This document shows, piece by piece, positions 1-8,108 of a stretch of 25,126 nucleotides of DNA. The stretch is taken from NCBI GenBank assembly GCA_025353435.1, contig JANXQR010000324.1:1-25126 (forward strand), read 5' to 3'. The translations under genes were made by a program, and so were the position numbers. Source of the DNA: Acidobacteriota bacterium (GTDB lineage Bacteria > Acidobacteriota > Terriglobia > Terriglobales > Acidobacteriaceae). The notes under the pieces are model-generated. The model had not been told where the DNA came from. It worked only from the letters and a program-made list of their open reading frames with translations, and did not search any database. Each line of letters opens with the position of its first letter. Positions within the stretch are counted from its first letter, which is position 1.

Positions 1-513
1 CTCATCGAGCGCGGGCCACGGGTAGTCCGGCTGTTCGGCGGCCAGGAGGTCCTCATATCGCAGGTAGCCATCAGGTAATTCTGCGGCTTCACCGACTACG
101 ATGACCCGCTCAACCGTGCGAAGGCTCTTTGCCACACTGGCAAGCACGGGAAGGAGTGAGGCATCCACAAACACAATCCGATCCTCGCCATGATTGATAA
201 CGTACGCGAGCTGTTCCGGGAAGAGGCGCAGATTGAGCGTGTGAACCACGGCGCCCATTGACGATACCGCGTAGTAGGCTTCGAGGTGCTCTTGCGTGTT
301 CCAGCAGAGCGTGCCAACGCGGTCGCCGGGGCGAATGCCAAGCCTTTCAAGTGCCATGGCAAGTCGCTTTACGCGTGCGCCAACTTCGCGAAAGGTGGCG
401 CGCTTGGCTCCATTGCAGGTCCAGGTTACAACTTCACATGCGCCGTGAACCATTACGCCGTAGTCAAAGATGGACCCGATCGACAGGGGAAAATCGGACA
501 TCGTCGAGAGCAC
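1..513 (-). CDS. AMP-forming acyl-CoA ligase (N-terminal part, runs off window)
   Basis: This is the first 171 codons of a protein that continues past the left edge. The translation begins VLSTMSDFPLSIGSIFDYGV and continues through TFREVGARVKRLAMALERLG, GDRVGTLCWNTQEHLEAYYA and GAVVHTLNLRLFPEQLAYVI. This pattern is typical of the N-terminal domain of FadD/AlkK-type medium- or long-chain fatty-acyl-CoA ligases, which activate carboxylic acids via an acyl-adenylate. The P-loop and adenylation core are outside the window, so the substrate cannot be called. I chose the GTG at 511-513 because a perfect GGAGG (520-524) sits 6 nt upstream; the in-frame ATG at 499-501 would be 18 nt from it. It is divergent from the allantoin genes and shows no obvious pathway link to them. 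Confidence 0.85.
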   Translation of the reverse strand, partial: MLSTMSDFPLSIGSIFDYGVMVHGACEVVTWTCNGAKRATFREVGARVKRLAMALERLGIRPGDRVGTLCWNTQEHLEAYYAVSSMGAVVHTLNLRLFPEQLAYVINHGEDRIVFVDASLLPVLASVAKSLRTVERVIVVGEAAELPDGYLRYEDLLAAEQPDYPWPALDE

Positions 514-530
514 GGGAGACCTCCGGTTGC

Positions 531-542
531 GCCAAATTTGGC
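531..542. promoter_or_regulatory. Perfect 12-bp palindrome, candidate operator
   Basis: GCCAAATTTGGC is a perfect palindrome in the divergent gap between the acyl-CoA ligase and allantoinase. It overlaps the predicted start point of the minus-strand ligase promoter, where a bound repressor would block initiation. It could also serve the purine operon on the other side. No cognate regulator is encoded nearby, so the assignment is an inference. Confidence 0.4.
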
Positions 543-543
543 A

Positions 544-573
544 ATTCTATCCTGCGGGGATCAGAAGGCTCAA
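544..573 (-). promoter_or_regulatory. Candidate sigma70-type promoter for the acyl-CoA ligase
   Basis: Read on the minus strand, TTGAGC (573-568) is followed after 18 nt by TAGAAT (549-544). Transcription would begin near 537, about 24 nt before the GTG start and just upstream of the GGAGG ribosome binding site. The elements are near consensus, but this is motif evidence only. I saw no equally convincing plus-strand promoter for allantoinase in the same 124-bp gap. Confidence 0.4.
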
Positions 574-637
574 TTGTTGCAGTCGAACGGGGCCAATTCC
601 CATCCTGAAGGCTTGTAAAGTAGGAAGTATCGACAGC

Positions 638-2005
638 ATGACCCATGCCTTCCGATCAACACGCGTGGTTTTGCCCAGTGGGGTTGCTCCCGCCACTTTA
701 ATTGTGGATCGGGAGCGTATCACTGCGATCGGTGAGTGGAGCGATGTGCCGAGCGCAGCAATCCTGCGCGACTTTGGCGACTTGGTGGTATTGCCGGGGC
801 TGGTGGATTCGCACGTGCACATCAACGAGCCGGGCCGAACCGAGTGGGAAGGATTCGAAACCGCGACACGGGCCGCGGCGGCGGGCGGGGTAACGACGCT
901 GGTGGACATGCCGCTCAACTGTGTTCCCGAGGTTACGTCCGTTGCGGCGCTCGAGGCAAAACGGGCAGCGGCCGATGGAAAGGCCTGGGTGGATTGGGCT
1001 GCTTGGGGTGGAGTGGTGCGCGGCAATGCCGGGGACATCAGGCCGATGATTGACGCCGGGGTTCCGGGATTCAAGTGCTTTCTGATTCACTCCGGCATCG
1101 ATGGATTCCTTTGGGTTGACGAAGCCGACTTGCGTTTGGCGCTGCAGAGACTGCAAGGAAAAGGACTTCCTTTACTAGCCCATGCCGAGGTTCCTGGACC
1201 CGTGCAAGCGGCGACGGAAGCGATCGGCCGAGCGGGATCGGATTGGCGAAGGTACTCGACTTATCTCGCGTCACGCCCGGACGAAACGGAGATTGAGGCG
1301 ATAGAACTGCTCATTCGCCTAGCGGAAGAATTTCAAACACCTGTCCACATTGTTCATCTATCGAGTGCGAGGGCGCTGCCGCTGTTGGCCGATGCGCGCA
1401 TGCGTGGAGTTCCAATCACAGTGGAGACATGCACGCACTATCTCTGGTTTGCGGCGGAGGACATTCCTGACGGGGCGACGGAGTACAAATGCGCGCCCCC
1501 ACTCCGAACGGCTGCGAATCGCGAGCAGTTGTGGAGTGCGCTGACTGATGGGCTCATTGAAATGGTTGTGACCGATCACTCTCCTTGTATTCCAACTATG
1601 AAGCGCCTTGAAGATGGACGATGGGATCAGGCGTGGGGTGGAATTGCGAGTCTTGGATTGACGCTGCCTGTTCTGTGGACAGGGATGTCGCGGCGTGGAT
1701 TAGATGATGATTCCGGATTGGAGCGCACTGCGGAATGGCTTTCAGTTGCTCCCGCGCGGTTGGCGGGTATGTCAGCTGAGAAGGGTGGGCTGCGGGTTGG
1801 GGCAGATGCAGATCTTGCGGTGTTCGATCCGAAAGCTGAGTGGACGGTTAGTACCGAGGACCTATATTTCAGGCATAAGTTGTGTCCATATATTGGAGCG
1901 AATTTGCGTGGTCGCGTCATGGAAACATGGCTTCGTGGCGAACGGGTTTACACCGGCGGGGATTTTGAAGGCTATCCACGCGGACGGGAATGGGTGAGGG
2001 GATGA
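638..2005 (+). CDS. allB: Allantoinase
   Basis: Allantoinase (EC 3.5.2.5) is a cytosolic binuclear-metal enzyme that opens the hydantoin ring of (S)-allantoin to give allantoate. The 455-residue product has the cyclic amidohydrolase layout. Metal ligands are H59 and H61 in DSHVHINEPG, a likely carboxylated lysine K146 in GVPGFKCFLIHSGID, H182 in LLAHAEV, H240 in VHIVHLSSA, and D313 in VVTDHSPC. HINEPGRTEWEGF favours allantoinase over dihydroorotase or dihydropyrimidinase. The reading frame is open further upstream to 470, but the ATG at 638 has AGGAAG at 622-627 and starts where the family starts. The next gene, allantoate amidohydrolase, overlaps its stop by 4 nt in ATGA, so translational coupling is likely. 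Confidence 0.95.
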   Translation: MTHAFRSTRVVLPSGVAPATLIVDRERITAIGEWSDVPSAAILRDFGDLVVLPGLVDSHVHINEPGRTEWEGFETATRAAAAGGVTTLVDMPLNCVPEVTSVAALEAKRAAADGKAWVDWAAWGGVVRGNAGDIRPMIDAGVPGFKCFLIHSGIDGFLWVDEADLRLALQRLQGKGLPLLAHAEVPGPVQAATEAIGRAGSDWRRYSTYLASRPDETEIEAIELLIRLAEEFQTPVHIVHLSSARALPLLADARMRGVPITVETCTHYLWFAAEDIPDGATEYKCAPPLRTAANREQLWSALTDGLIEMVVTDHSPCIPTMKRLEDGRWDQAWGGIASLGLTLPVLWTGMSRRGLDDDSGLERTAEWLSVAPARLAGMSAEKGGLRVGADADLAVFDPKAEWTVSTEDLYFRHKLCPYIGANLRGRVMETWLRGERVYTGGDFEGYPRGREWVRG

Positions 2006-3225
2006 GAGATCGAGCCCTCCGCGTGATGGAGGAATGTGCGTGCATTGCGGAGATGTCGGAGGAGCCGGGCCGCATAACGCGGCTCTACTTAACACCTCCC
2101 ATGCACAGCGTGCATGAGTATCTGCGTGATCGCATGGAGATGCTGGGGATGCGCGTTCGTGTGGATGCCGCGGGAAACCTACGTGGGCTTTGGGAACCGC
2201 GCGGGTACAGACAGCAACGCCTGGTGATCGGGTCGCACTTAGACACTGTTCCGAATGCGGGCGCGTATGACGGGGTGCTGGGAGTGGTCATCGCACTCGA
2301 ATGGATTGTGCTGGCGCAGGAGATGAGCCTTTCGATCCCCATCGAGGTCATTGGATTCTCCGAAGAAGAAGGCGTGCGCTACGGCGTGCCGTTTCTCGGC
2401 AGCACCGCAGTGGCGGGTTGCTTCGATCGAAGGCTACTCGATCTGCGGGACAGGGATGGAAAATCTCTCGAACAGGCAATTCGTGATTTTGGTTTGGATC
2501 CAGGGGCGATTGATCAGGCCAAAATTGACAACGATGTGATCGGGTTTGTTGAAGTCCACATTGAACAAGGGCCGGAGTTAGAAGAGGGAGATTTGGGCGT
2601 CGCCGCGGTGACGGACATTGTGGGGCAGACACGTGGAACACTCACATTCACGGGACATGCCAATCATGCTGGAACAACGCCCATGCACCACCGCCGGGAT
2701 GCGTTGGCAGCAGCGGCAGAATGGATCTCGATTGTCGAAGACATTGCGCTTCGAACGGAGGCGTTGGTCGCCACAGTGGGGCGAGTTTTCATACAGCCGA
2801 ACGCGGTGAACGTGATTCCAAGCGTAGTTGAGGTGAGTCTCGATTGCCGGCATGCCGACGATTCGATTCGTAGTCTCGCCGTGGGTGAGCTGATAACGCG
2901 TGGGCGAGACATCGCCAGCCGCCGAGGGATCGCAACGGACTGGAGCGTGCTGGCCAACCATCCCGCCGTTCCGATGGATCGGCAGTTAACGGCGCTAATG
3001 GTGGATGCAATGAGCGCGGCTGGATTGGCTGCCAAGACAATGACGAGTGGGGCTGGGCACGACGCGATGGTCATGGCTAGGCGCGTTCCTGCGACGATGC
3101 TATTTCTGCGCAGTCCAGGCGGTATAAGCCACGATCCATGCGAGTCCGTCCTTGTTGAAGATATTGAGGCTTCATTGCACGTGGCGCGAAAGTTTCTGGA
3201 GCGGCTGGCGTCAAGTGTCGGCTAA
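2002..3225 (+). CDS. allC: Allantoate amidohydrolase (M20 family)
   Basis: Hydrolyses allantoate to (S)-ureidoglycine, CO2 and ammonia (EC 3.5.3.9). The 407-residue product is a metal-dependent M20/hydantoinase-carbamoylase family enzyme. Ligand motifs are H79 and D90 in GSHLDTVPNAGAYDG, E122 in GFSEEEGVRYG, H186 in EVHIEQGPELE, and H377 in RSPGGISHDP. GHANHAGTTPM (218-228) lies in the lid/dimer domain and GAGHDAM at 351-357. It differs clearly from its paralogue at 4003, which has the SRAYHDS signature of ureidoglycolate amidohydrolases. The ATG at 2002 gives an ATGA overlap with allantoinase and the N-terminus usual for the family (RALRVMEEC). An ATG at 1990 in the same frame is possible; neither has an ideally spaced ribosome binding site. 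Confidence 0.9.
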   Translation: MRDRALRVMEECACIAEMSEEPGRITRLYLTPPMHSVHEYLRDRMEMLGMRVRVDAAGNLRGLWEPRGYRQQRLVIGSHLDTVPNAGAYDGVLGVVIALEWIVLAQEMSLSIPIEVIGFSEEEGVRYGVPFLGSTAVAGCFDRRLLDLRDRDGKSLEQAIRDFGLDPGAIDQAKIDNDVIGFVEVHIEQGPELEEGDLGVAAVTDIVGQTRGTLTFTGHANHAGTTPMHHRRDALAAAAEWISIVEDIALRTEALVATVGRVFIQPNAVNVIPSVVEVSLDCRHADDSIRSLAVGELITRGRDIASRRGIATDWSVLANHPAVPMDRQLTALMVDAMSAAGLAAKTMTSGAGHDAMVMARRVPATMLFLRSPGGISHDPCESVLVEDIEASLHVARKFLERLASSVG

Positions 3226-3260
3226 AATCGAGCAACGGATTATTGGATCGAGGTTGATGC

Positions 3261-3998
3261 GTGCACCACCTGGGAGCAACCCGGAGCAGCCTGAAGCGGG
3301 ACCACCTGCTGCAAACACCCGACACGTTTGTCCGCACGCCATTGCCAGGCGCGAGCGGTGTTGAATTCGTGGTGCATGTAGCGCCACAAATGGGCGCGGC
3401 CTTTACTCAATTCACTGCTGAGTTCTCGCCGGGCGGCGTGTTGGGCCCGGCTCCGGCGCAACGATTTCTATTTGTGCTGCAGGGCGAATTGATTCTCGAA
3501 TTGGGAGCGGAGACGTATCGGCTTTCTGAAGATGGCTACGCTTACCTGCCGCAGGGAACGGCGCATACCGTTCGAGCTGAAAACAGCGCTCGAGCCGCAA
3601 TCATCGAGAAGGCTTACGTGCACGCCGGCCATGGTGAACCGCCGCAAGTCGTGATTGGGAATGAGCGAGATAAGTCAGATCTGCCTCTCATGGGAGATTC
3701 TTCGCTGCGAGTGCGCGCACTAATGGAGGATGGACCTGCGTATGATTTCGCCGTTAATACGATGACCTATGATCCAGGAGCGGCACTCAGCATGGTGGAG
3801 ATCCATGTCATGGAGCATGGTCTGCTGATGCTGGAGGGAGGCGGCATCTACAAGCTCAGTGATTCTTGGTATCCGGTTGAGGCCGGCGATTTCATCTGGA
3901 TGGCTCCATACTGCCCGCAATGGTTTGGGGCGCTGGGGAAGCGGCCCGCAAAGTATCTCATTTACAAGGACTGGCGCCGACATCCATTGGGAGCGTGA
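3261..3998 (+). CDS. allE: (S)-ureidoglycine aminohydrolase (double cupin)
   Basis: Converts (S)-ureidoglycine to (S)-ureidoglycolate plus ammonia (EC 3.5.3.26), protecting the unstable product of the previous enzyme. The 245-residue bicupin resembles E. coli YlbA/AllE and plant UGlyAH. The C-terminal cupin keeps the Mn2+ ligands expected from the plant enzyme: E180, H182 and H186 in MVEIHVMEHGLLMLEG, and Q220 in APYCPQWFGALGK. The N-terminal cupin contains PAQRFLFVLQGEL. The start is GTG at 3261 with GAGG (3250-3253) 7 nt upstream; the nearby ATG at 3257 is in another frame. There is a 35-nt gap after allC and 4 nt before the next gene, so it is almost certainly cotranscribed. Confidence 0.92.
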   Translation: MHHLGATRSSLKRDHLLQTPDTFVRTPLPGASGVEFVVHVAPQMGAAFTQFTAEFSPGGVLGPAPAQRFLFVLQGELILELGAETYRLSEDGYAYLPQGTAHTVRAENSARAAIIEKAYVHAGHGEPPQVVIGNERDKSDLPLMGDSSLRVRALMEDGPAYDFAVNTMTYDPGAALSMVEIHVMEHGLLMLEGGGIYKLSDSWYPVEAGDFIWMAPYCPQWFGALGKRPAKYLIYKDWRRHPLGA

Positions 3999-4002
3999 AA
4001 CC

Positions 4003-5250
4003 ATGACAACCGTTGGTCCAAAGCTTTCGATTGACGGGCTGATCGCGGAGTTAAAAACGCTCGGGAATATTTCTGAGGCCGAACCGCCGGTGGTTACGCG
4101 CGTGGTGTTTGGCGAGGCGGATTTGCGCGCGCGTGCTTATGTGAAGCAGTTGTGCGCGGATGCCGGATTAGCGGTGAGCGAAGACGCGATTGGCAACACG
4201 TTTGCACTCTGGGAGGGCACCGATCCGGAGCTTGCCCCAATTGGCACGGGGTCGCACATTGATGCCATTCCGAATGCCGGCTTGTACGACGGGTGCGTGG
4301 GCGTGCTGGGCGGTCTTGAAGCCATTCGAACTTTGAAACAACTTGGTTTTACGCCGAGACGTTCCATTGAGCTTGTAATTTTTACGGCGGAAGAGCCGAC
4401 CCGTTTTGGAATCGGATGCCTGGGTAGCCGGATGATGGCGAACGCGCTCACGCCGGAGAAGGCACGAAACTTGCGGGATAAACAAGGACGCACTCTCGAT
4501 GAACTCCGCGCGTGGGCGGGATTCGAAGGTTCACTCGAAAGCGTCGCAATGCCACTTGGACGTTTCGGTGGTTTCGTTGAGTTGCACATTGAGCAGGGAC
4601 CGACGTTGGAGCGGGAGGGCGTCGACATCGGATTGGTCACCCATATCGCGGCGCCTGCAAGCTTGCGGATTACAGTCGACGGCGAAGGCGGACACGCTGG
4701 CGCCACGTTGATGCCAGGCCGTAAAGACGCACTCACCGCCGCGGCAGAACTGATCCTCGCGCTGGAGGCAGCAGCGAAGGCGACGGGCGCGATTGATACG
4801 GTCGCAACGACGGGTGTGTGCGATGTGTTTCCGGGCGCGGTAAATAGCATTCCCTCGCGCGTTCGACTTGAAACCGATATTCGCGATATTGACGGCGCGC
4901 GTCGTGATCGAGTGATCGATTCCCTGAAAGCGGCTTGCATCGACGTGGAGAGCCGGCGCGGGGTGACAATCACGTTGGAGCAAGTGAATGCTGACCCTCC
5001 AGCAACCTGCGATGCGGCAATCCTCGCGGCTCTCGAAGACTCCGCAAAGGCTGCGGGCAAAAGCTACAGAAAAATGGTCAGCCGCGCATACCACGACTCT
5101 CTATTCGCGGCACGCATCGCCCCGGGCGCCATGCTGTTCATCCCGTGTCGTGGAGGCGTGAGCCACCGGCCTGACGAGTATGCATCGCCCGAGTGGATTG
5201 GAGCGGGAGTTCAAATATTGGCGCGGACTCTCGCGCATCTCGCGAGTTAA
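4003..5250 (+). CDS. Ureidoglycolate amidohydrolase (plant-type UAH, M20 family)
   Basis: Likely hydrolyses (S)-ureidoglycolate to glyoxylate, CO2 and two ammonia (EC 3.5.1.116), ending the ureide pathway without producing urea. The 415-residue product shares the M20 ligands H85, D96, E130/E131, H196 and H388. Stretches that I associate with UAH rather than allantoate amidohydrolase are GSHIDAIPNAGLYDGCVGVL, FTAEEPTRFGIGCLGSR (127-143), MVSRAYHDSLFAARI (358-372) and GGVSHRPDEYASPE. The ATG at 4003 follows GGGAG (3989-3993) by 9 nt and lies 4 nt after the ureidoglycine aminohydrolase stop. An upstream in-frame extension to 3859 lies inside that gene and is rejected. A second allantoate amidohydrolase or an N-carbamoylase is the alternative. 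Confidence 0.87.
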   Translation: MTTVGPKLSIDGLIAELKTLGNISEAEPPVVTRVVFGEADLRARAYVKQLCADAGLAVSEDAIGNTFALWEGTDPELAPIGTGSHIDAIPNAGLYDGCVGVLGGLEAIRTLKQLGFTPRRSIELVIFTAEEPTRFGIGCLGSRMMANALTPEKARNLRDKQGRTLDELRAWAGFEGSLESVAMPLGRFGGFVELHIEQGPTLEREGVDIGLVTHIAAPASLRITVDGEGGHAGATLMPGRKDALTAAAELILALEAAAKATGAIDTVATTGVCDVFPGAVNSIPSRVRLETDIRDIDGARRDRVIDSLKAACIDVESRRGVTITLEQVNADPPATCDAAILAALEDSAKAAGKSYRKMVSRAYHDSLFAARIAPGAMLFIPCRGGVSHRPDEYASPEWIGAGVQILARTLAHLAS

Positions 5251-5280
5251 GCTTTCGCTGAATCCGAAGCAACGGCTGCT

Positions 5281-5308
5281 TTGCTTTCCGGCCGCATCGA
5301 TGTATGCT
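5281..5308 (+). promoter_or_regulatory. Candidate internal promoter before the xanthine dehydrogenase genes
   Basis: The 96-nt gap between the ureidoglycolate amidohydrolase and xanthine dehydrogenase genes is the largest in the purine run. It contains TTGCTT (5281-5286), a 16-nt spacer and TATGCT (5303-5308), with a predicted start near 5315. This would let the xanthine-to-allantoin genes be expressed apart from the allantoin-to-glyoxylate genes. The motif match is moderate. Confidence 0.35.
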
Positions 5309-5346
5309 ATCCCTCAACCCGTACGGCGAGGCTGGCTTCCCTGACC

Positions 5347-7608
5347 ATGAGCACGAGCGCGAAAACCCGCATCGTTGGCTCTTCTGTCCCCCGGAAAGAA
5401 GGGGTGGACAAATTGATGGGACGCGCTCGCTACGTGGACGACATTGAGCGCGATGGTATGTGGCACGGGGCAACGGTGCGCAGCAGTATTCCCCGAGGAA
5501 TCATTCGCTCCATCGAATTTGATCCGCGAATTGACTGGGGAGAGTTTGCTGTTGTTACGGCTGCGGATGTTCCAGGGGAAAATCACATTCAGCTCATTTT
5601 TGCGGATCAACCCTGTCTTGCGGATGGACAGGTGAATCACTGCGAAGAGGCCATCGCGCTGCTCGCGCATCCGAACAAGCAGAAGTTGCGTGAAGCCGTG
5701 GCAGCGGTGCGCATTGATTACGAACCGCTACCCGCCGTCTTCACAATCGAGGAGAGCGAGCGGCAGGATGTGATCGTGTGGGGCGAGGACAATATCTTCA
5801 AGAGTTTTTTACTTGAAAAAGGAAATGTGGATCAAGCCTGGACCGGTGCTGCACATGTGATTGAGGGAGAATACCGAACGGGCGCGCAGGAGCATCTCTA
5901 TATCGAGAACAATGGCATGATTGCCGAGTACAATTCGGCCCACGGCGTAACCGTGTGGGGATCATTGCAGTGTCCTTACTACGTGCATAAGAGCCTGATG
6001 GCTGTATTCGGGTTACCTGAGGAGAAGGTTCGGGTAATCCAGACTGAAACAGGCGGCGCATTTGGCGGTAAGGAAGATTTCCCCTCGGTTCTTGGATCGC
6101 ACGCGGCGCTGCTTGCCATGAAAGCTGGCCGGCCGGTGAAGATGATCTACGACCGGATGGAGGACCTTGCCGCGACGCCGAAGCGCCATCCGTCGCGCAT
6201 ACGCCACCGCACGGCCGTAGATGCGAACGGAATGCTTCTCGCCATGGATATCGAGGTGGCAACGGATGGCGGCGCTTATTCGACACTTTCGTCGACTGTG
6301 CTTTCGCGAGCGACCTTGCATTCCCCGGGTCCATATGTTTGCCCCAACGTGCGCGTGAGGTCCCGCGCTTGGGCCACGAACACCGTGCCGTACGGGGCGT
6401 TTCGCGGGTTCGGAGCCCCGCAGGCTATCTTCGCGATTGAACGACACATGGACGAGATTGCCGCAGGAATTGGAATGGATCCAATCGAGTTGCGCCGGCG
6501 GAACTTCTTACAAGATGGAACCACTACCGCGACCGAACAAGTGATGCGCGAGCATGTAATCATGGACAAGCTCCTGGATCGGGCACTCACAGAGAGCAAT
6601 TACTACGCTCGCAAGACCCAGTTCGCGCAGGAGAATCCTGCCAGTGCTATCAAGCGCGGCATTGGCATCGCGGCGTTCTTTCACGGGTCTGGATTCACGG
6701 GCTCGGGCGAGCGCAACCTGAACTCGCTGGCCGGTGTTGATGTAACAAGCGAGGGCAAGGTTCGCGTGCTTGTTTCTAGCACGGAATTCGGGCAAGGCAC
6801 GAATACCATCCTCACCCAGATTGCATCTGAAGCGATCGGACTAGATATCGGCGATGTGGTCATGGCGCTGCCGGACACGGGCATTGTTCCGAACAGCGGC
6901 CCAACGGTGGCTTCGCGTACTTCGATGGTTGTCGGCAAGCTGATTCAACGGGCGGGAACGCAGCTTGTGTCCATGCTGCACGACAAAGCTGGATTGGAAG
7001 AATCATTCACACGCGCGGAGTTCTTTGCAGCTTGCGAGCGATATCGCGCGAAACTTGGCGATGTTGTCTCTCTTTGTCGCTATGAGCCACCGCCGAATAT
7101 CTTCTGGGACGATCAGAAGTATCGTGGTGAGGCATATCCGGCTTACGCCTGGTCCATCCATGTTGCGCAGGTTGCAGTGGATACCATCACGTACTCCACA
7201 GAGGTTGAGGATTTCTGGGCGGTGCAAGAGGTCGGGCGGGTCCTCAATCCGGTTCTCGCAGGAGGGCAGATCGAAGGCGGAGTCGCGCAGGGAATTGGCT
7301 ACGCGCTCTACGAGAAGGTTGTGTGGCAGAACGGACGTATGGCCAACAATCAGATGACCAACTACATTATGCCCACGGCTGAAGATGTCCCACCGATTCA
7401 TGTCCTCTTTGAGGAGATTCCATTTATGCATGGCGGATTCGGCGCGAAGGGTATTGGTGAATTGCCGCACGATGGGCCTGCCCCGGCAATTCTCAACGCA
7501 ATCAAGGATGCTACAGGGGTTAGTTTCTGCAGCATTCCGCTCATGCCGGAAGATATTCTTGCAAAGCTCGTAGTTGCATCGTCAATCGAAGTGGCCGCAA
7601 CCGTATGA
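5347..7608 (+). CDS. xdhA: Xanthine dehydrogenase, molybdopterin-binding (large) subunit
   Basis: Catalytic molybdenum subunit that hydroxylates hypoxanthine and xanthine to urate. The 753-residue product has the Ald_Xan_dh_C fold. Three residues corresponding to bovine active-site positions are visible: E243 in GGAFGGKED (bovine E802), R353 in YGAFRGFGAPQ (bovine R880), and E705 in GAKGIGELPHDG (bovine catalytic E1261). Retention of the E802 and R880 equivalents argues for a true purine hydroxylase rather than CO dehydrogenase or aldehyde oxidase. TEFGQGTN (478-485) and GGQIEGGVAQGIGYALYE are further cofactor-domain motifs. The ATG at 5347 has only a weak, distant GAGG upstream. The Fe-S gene starts inside its stop (ATGA, 7605-7608). 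The symbol follows E. coli usage (pucD in Bacillus). No XdhC-type cofactor-insertion chaperone is in the window. Confidence 0.93.
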   Translation: MSTSAKTRIVGSSVPRKEGVDKLMGRARYVDDIERDGMWHGATVRSSIPRGIIRSIEFDPRIDWGEFAVVTAADVPGENHIQLIFADQPCLADGQVNHCEEAIALLAHPNKQKLREAVAAVRIDYEPLPAVFTIEESERQDVIVWGEDNIFKSFLLEKGNVDQAWTGAAHVIEGEYRTGAQEHLYIENNGMIAEYNSAHGVTVWGSLQCPYYVHKSLMAVFGLPEEKVRVIQTETGGAFGGKEDFPSVLGSHAALLAMKAGRPVKMIYDRMEDLAATPKRHPSRIRHRTAVDANGMLLAMDIEVATDGGAYSTLSSTVLSRATLHSPGPYVCPNVRVRSRAWATNTVPYGAFRGFGAPQAIFAIERHMDEIAAGIGMDPIELRRRNFLQDGTTTATEQVMREHVIMDKLLDRALTESNYYARKTQFAQENPASAIKRGIGIAAFFHGSGFTGSGERNLNSLAGVDVTSEGKVRVLVSSTEFGQGTNTILTQIASEAIGLDIGDVVMALPDTGIVPNSGPTVASRTSMVVGKLIQRAGTQLVSMLHDKAGLEESFTRAEFFAACERYRAKLGDVVSLCRYEPPPNIFWDDQKYRGEAYPAYAWSIHVAQVAVDTITYSTEVEDFWAVQEVGRVLNPVLAGGQIEGGVAQGIGYALYEKVVWQNGRMANNQMTNYIMPTAEDVPPIHVLFEEIPFMHGGFGAKGIGELPHDGPAPAILNAIKDATGVSFCSIPLMPEDILAKLVVASSIEVAATV

Positions 7609-8108
7609 ACCCATCTTGGCCGTCGATCAATCTTCGCGTTAACGGCGAGCATCACTCGCTGAACCTCCCACCAATGAAGCGTCTACTTGATGTGTTGCGC
7701 GAAGATCTGCATTTGACCGGCACCAAGGAAGGCTGCGGAGAAGGCGAGTGTGGGTCCTGTTCAGTGCGGATGGATGGAGAACTGGTAAATAGCTGCATGG
7801 TTCCGGTGCTTCAGGCTCAGGACGCATGTGTAGAGACGGTGGAAGGGCTGGCGTGTGATGCTGAATTGCACCCGTTGCAGAAGGCATTCCTTGAATTCGG
7901 AGGCGCGCAATGCGGCATTTGCACGCCGGGCATGCTGATGGCAGCTTCACACTTACTTGCGCACAATCCGACTCCGAACATCGCAGAGATTCGGGATGGA
8001 CTCGCGGGCAATCTTTGCCGATGTACTGGTTTCATCCGTATTTTCGATTCGGTGATTGCGACGATCGCGTCAAATGCAAAGTCGCAACAGGAGCGCAATG
8101 CGCGGTAA
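7605..8108 (+). CDS. xdhC: Xanthine dehydrogenase, 2Fe-2S (small) subunit
   Basis: Electron-transfer subunit carrying two [2Fe-2S] clusters between the molybdenum centre and FAD. The 167-residue product has the standard eight cysteines. The plant-ferredoxin-type cluster uses C44, C49 and C52 in EGCGEGECGSCSV plus C64. The alpha-helical cluster uses C103 and C106 in AQCGICTPGM plus C138 and C140 in NLCRCTGF. Length and order match small subunits of the xanthine dehydrogenase/CoxS family. It overlaps the large-subunit stop by 4 nt and the FAD-subunit start by 11 nt, which fits coupled translation of a heterotrimer. The symbol follows E. coli usage (Fe-S subunit; pucE in Bacillus) and does not mean the XdhC maturation chaperone. 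Confidence 0.95.
   Translation: MNPSWPSINLRVNGEHHSLNLPPMKRLLDVLREDLHLTGTKEGCGEGECGSCSVRMDGELVNSCMVPVLQAQDACVETVEGLACDAELHPLQKAFLEFGGAQCGICTPGMLMAASHLLAHNPTPNIAEIRDGLAGNLCRCTGFIRIFDSVIATIASNAKSQQERNAR

Noticed and set aside
470..637. N-terminal extension of allantoinase from an upstream start at 470
   Set aside because: It would overlap the divergent ligase start and its ribosome binding site; the ATG at 638 has AGGAAG upstream and matches the family N-terminus.
4137..5060. 307-codon open frame on the minus strand inside the ureidoglycolate amidohydrolase gene
   Set aside because: It is the reverse shadow of a well-recognised enzyme; the composition is low-complexity (Ser/Pro/Ala/Arg) and it matches no family I know.
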